DNA of 64,000 nucleotides from Pseudomonas botevensis (GTDB taxonomy: Bacteria > Pseudomonadota > Gammaproteobacteria > Pseudomonadales > Pseudomonadaceae): positions 434,001 to 498,000 of the forward strand of contig NZ_JAHTKI010000001.1 of assembly GCF_019145475.1 (NCBI RefSeq). The letters run 5' to 3'. Positions 63,454 to 64,000 of this stretch are shown here, in pieces. The stretch's first letter is position 1. Every line of letters begins with the position of its first letter. The notes beneath the pieces were generated by a model that saw only the letters and a list, made by a program, of their open reading frames with translations, had not been told where the DNA came from and did not search any database. A program made the position numbers and the translations under genes.

Positions 63454-64000
63454 TCAGTCACTCTCCGGCTCTACCGTGGCGGTGGCTTGAAGCACTCTGG
63501 TGCGATGGCTGATCCGGCTGTTCAAGGCCAGCGCCACGCCGGCAAGCGAGACAAAACTGTAACCCAGCGTGGTTTGCAGGTTGGCCGGACTCAGGCTGAT
63601 CAAGGCGCTGATGAGGCCGCCGCAGATGAAGATGATCGTGCTGCCGGCCGAAGCCGAGGTTCCGGCATTCTCGGGAAACAGGCTCATGGCCCGGGATGTG
63701 GCGGCCGGTCGGGTAATGGTGGTGCCGGCGGTGCAGATCAGCATCGGGATCAGCACCGTGGCCGGGGCCAGTGCATGATTCGCGGCCAGGTACAGCATCA
63801 CTAGCCCCGACAGCAGGATCAGGCTCAGGCCTACGACGATTTGCCGGCCGGTGCTGACTCTTTGGCTCAGCAGCGTGGCGACGATGCCGCCGACCACATA
63901 AGCGGCGCCATATACCAGCAGGATCAACGAGAAGTCGTAGGCCGACAGTTGCAGGCGATCCATGAAGATCAGCGGTGAAATGACGATGAACGAGAAGTGG
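63454..64000 (-). CDS. MFS multidrug transporter, Bcr/CflA type (3' part only)
   Basis: The frame stays open through the last base, so the true start lies outside the window and the Met at 63963 is internal. About 182 C-terminal residues are present, with roughly five transmembrane segments. They include SLILLVYGAAYVVGGIVATLL, QIVVGLSLILLSGLVMLYLA and GSTIIFICGGLISALISLSP, and a polar tail TATVEPESD. The ICTAGTTITRPAATSRAMSLFPENAGTSAS loop is typical of Bcr/CflA drug exporters. Substrate is unknown. Confidence 0.8.
   Translation of the reverse strand, partial: HFSFIVISPLIFMDRLQLSAYDFSLILLVYGAAYVVGGIVATLLSQRVSTGRQIVVGLSLILLSGLVMLYLAANHALAPATVLIPMLICTAGTTITRPAATSRAMSLFPENAGTSASAGSTIIFICGGLISALISLSPANLQTTLGYSFVSLAGVALALNSRISHRTRVLQATATVEPESD

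Overview
The window is a high-GC stretch of a fluorescent-group Pseudomonas chromosome (P. fluorescens/P. koreensis-like). From memory, its backbone follows the PAO1 region from oprE (PA0291) to ilvD (PA0353): oprE, the spu polyamine genes, an AHL-acylase-like gene, the EF-Tu prolyl-hydroxylase-like gene, serA, D-2-hydroxyglutarate dehydrogenase, rpiA, ilvA, rppH, ptsP, lgt, thyA, folA and ilvD. Several modules are inserted between these. There are no rRNA or tRNA genes, prophage, IS element or CRISPR array. Gene starts were moved from the longest frame wherever a Shine-Dalgarno (SD) sequence or the family length decided it.

Layout. 1-7.3 kb: an OprD-family porin (oprE), the 1-Cys peroxiredoxin lsfA and the alkanesulfonate operon ssuEADCBF, ending in a terminator. 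7.4-18.8 kb: a TetR regulator and the polyamine locus. Two gamma-glutamylpolyamine synthetases are divergent (8237-9613 minus, 10355-11713 plus). They are followed by the aminotransferase spuC and the ABC importer spuDEFGH. Between the two synthetases, where an intact spuA/puuD hydrolase is expected, there is only a decayed remnant (9892-10260). 18.8-27.9 kb: an HD protein/GlxA-type regulator pair, a penicillin-acylase-family enzyme, a thioredoxin-like protein, an alpha/beta hydrolase, a DUF2059 protein, a 2OG-Fe(II) oxygenase plus DUF523 pair, an unusually short solute-binding protein and a DUF4399 protein. 28-44 kb: core metabolism and regulation (serA, D2HGDH, FAH, two CarP-like beta-propellers, rpiA, ilvA, HAD phosphatase, rppH, ptsP, NRDE/TANGO2, TSUP, lgt, thyA).

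44-55 kb is the most accessory part. It holds a low-GC unrecognised protein behind a 19-bp inverted repeat, the cadR/cadA metal-resistance pair, and a phosphonate cluster: LysR regulator, three-gene 2-aminoethylphosphonate-type ABC importer, FAD amine oxidase-like protein and a PhnZ-like HD oxygenase. Next comes a small, internally duplicated, Asp-rich protein whose ribosome-binding site is buried in a strong hairpin. 55-64 kb: a GTPase/membrane-protein pair (DUF3482/DUF2868), folA, the cystine transporter tcyP, a phosphorylcholine-phosphatase-like HAD enzyme, ilvD and the 3' part of a Bcr/CflA-type MFS gene that runs off the window.

Functionally the window is rich in scavenging: sulfonate sulfur (ssu), cystine (tcyP), polyamine carbon and nitrogen (spu), phosphonate phosphorus (phn-like) and phosphocholine. 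REP elements, often in inverted pairs, and a second repeat family with inverted ends occupy many intergenic gaps. The points most worth a second look are the spuA remnant, the phosphonate cluster that lacks an obvious hydroxylase, the hairpin-gated Asp-rich protein, the solute-binding protein with no second lobe, and the low-GC unrecognised gene at 44.1 kb.
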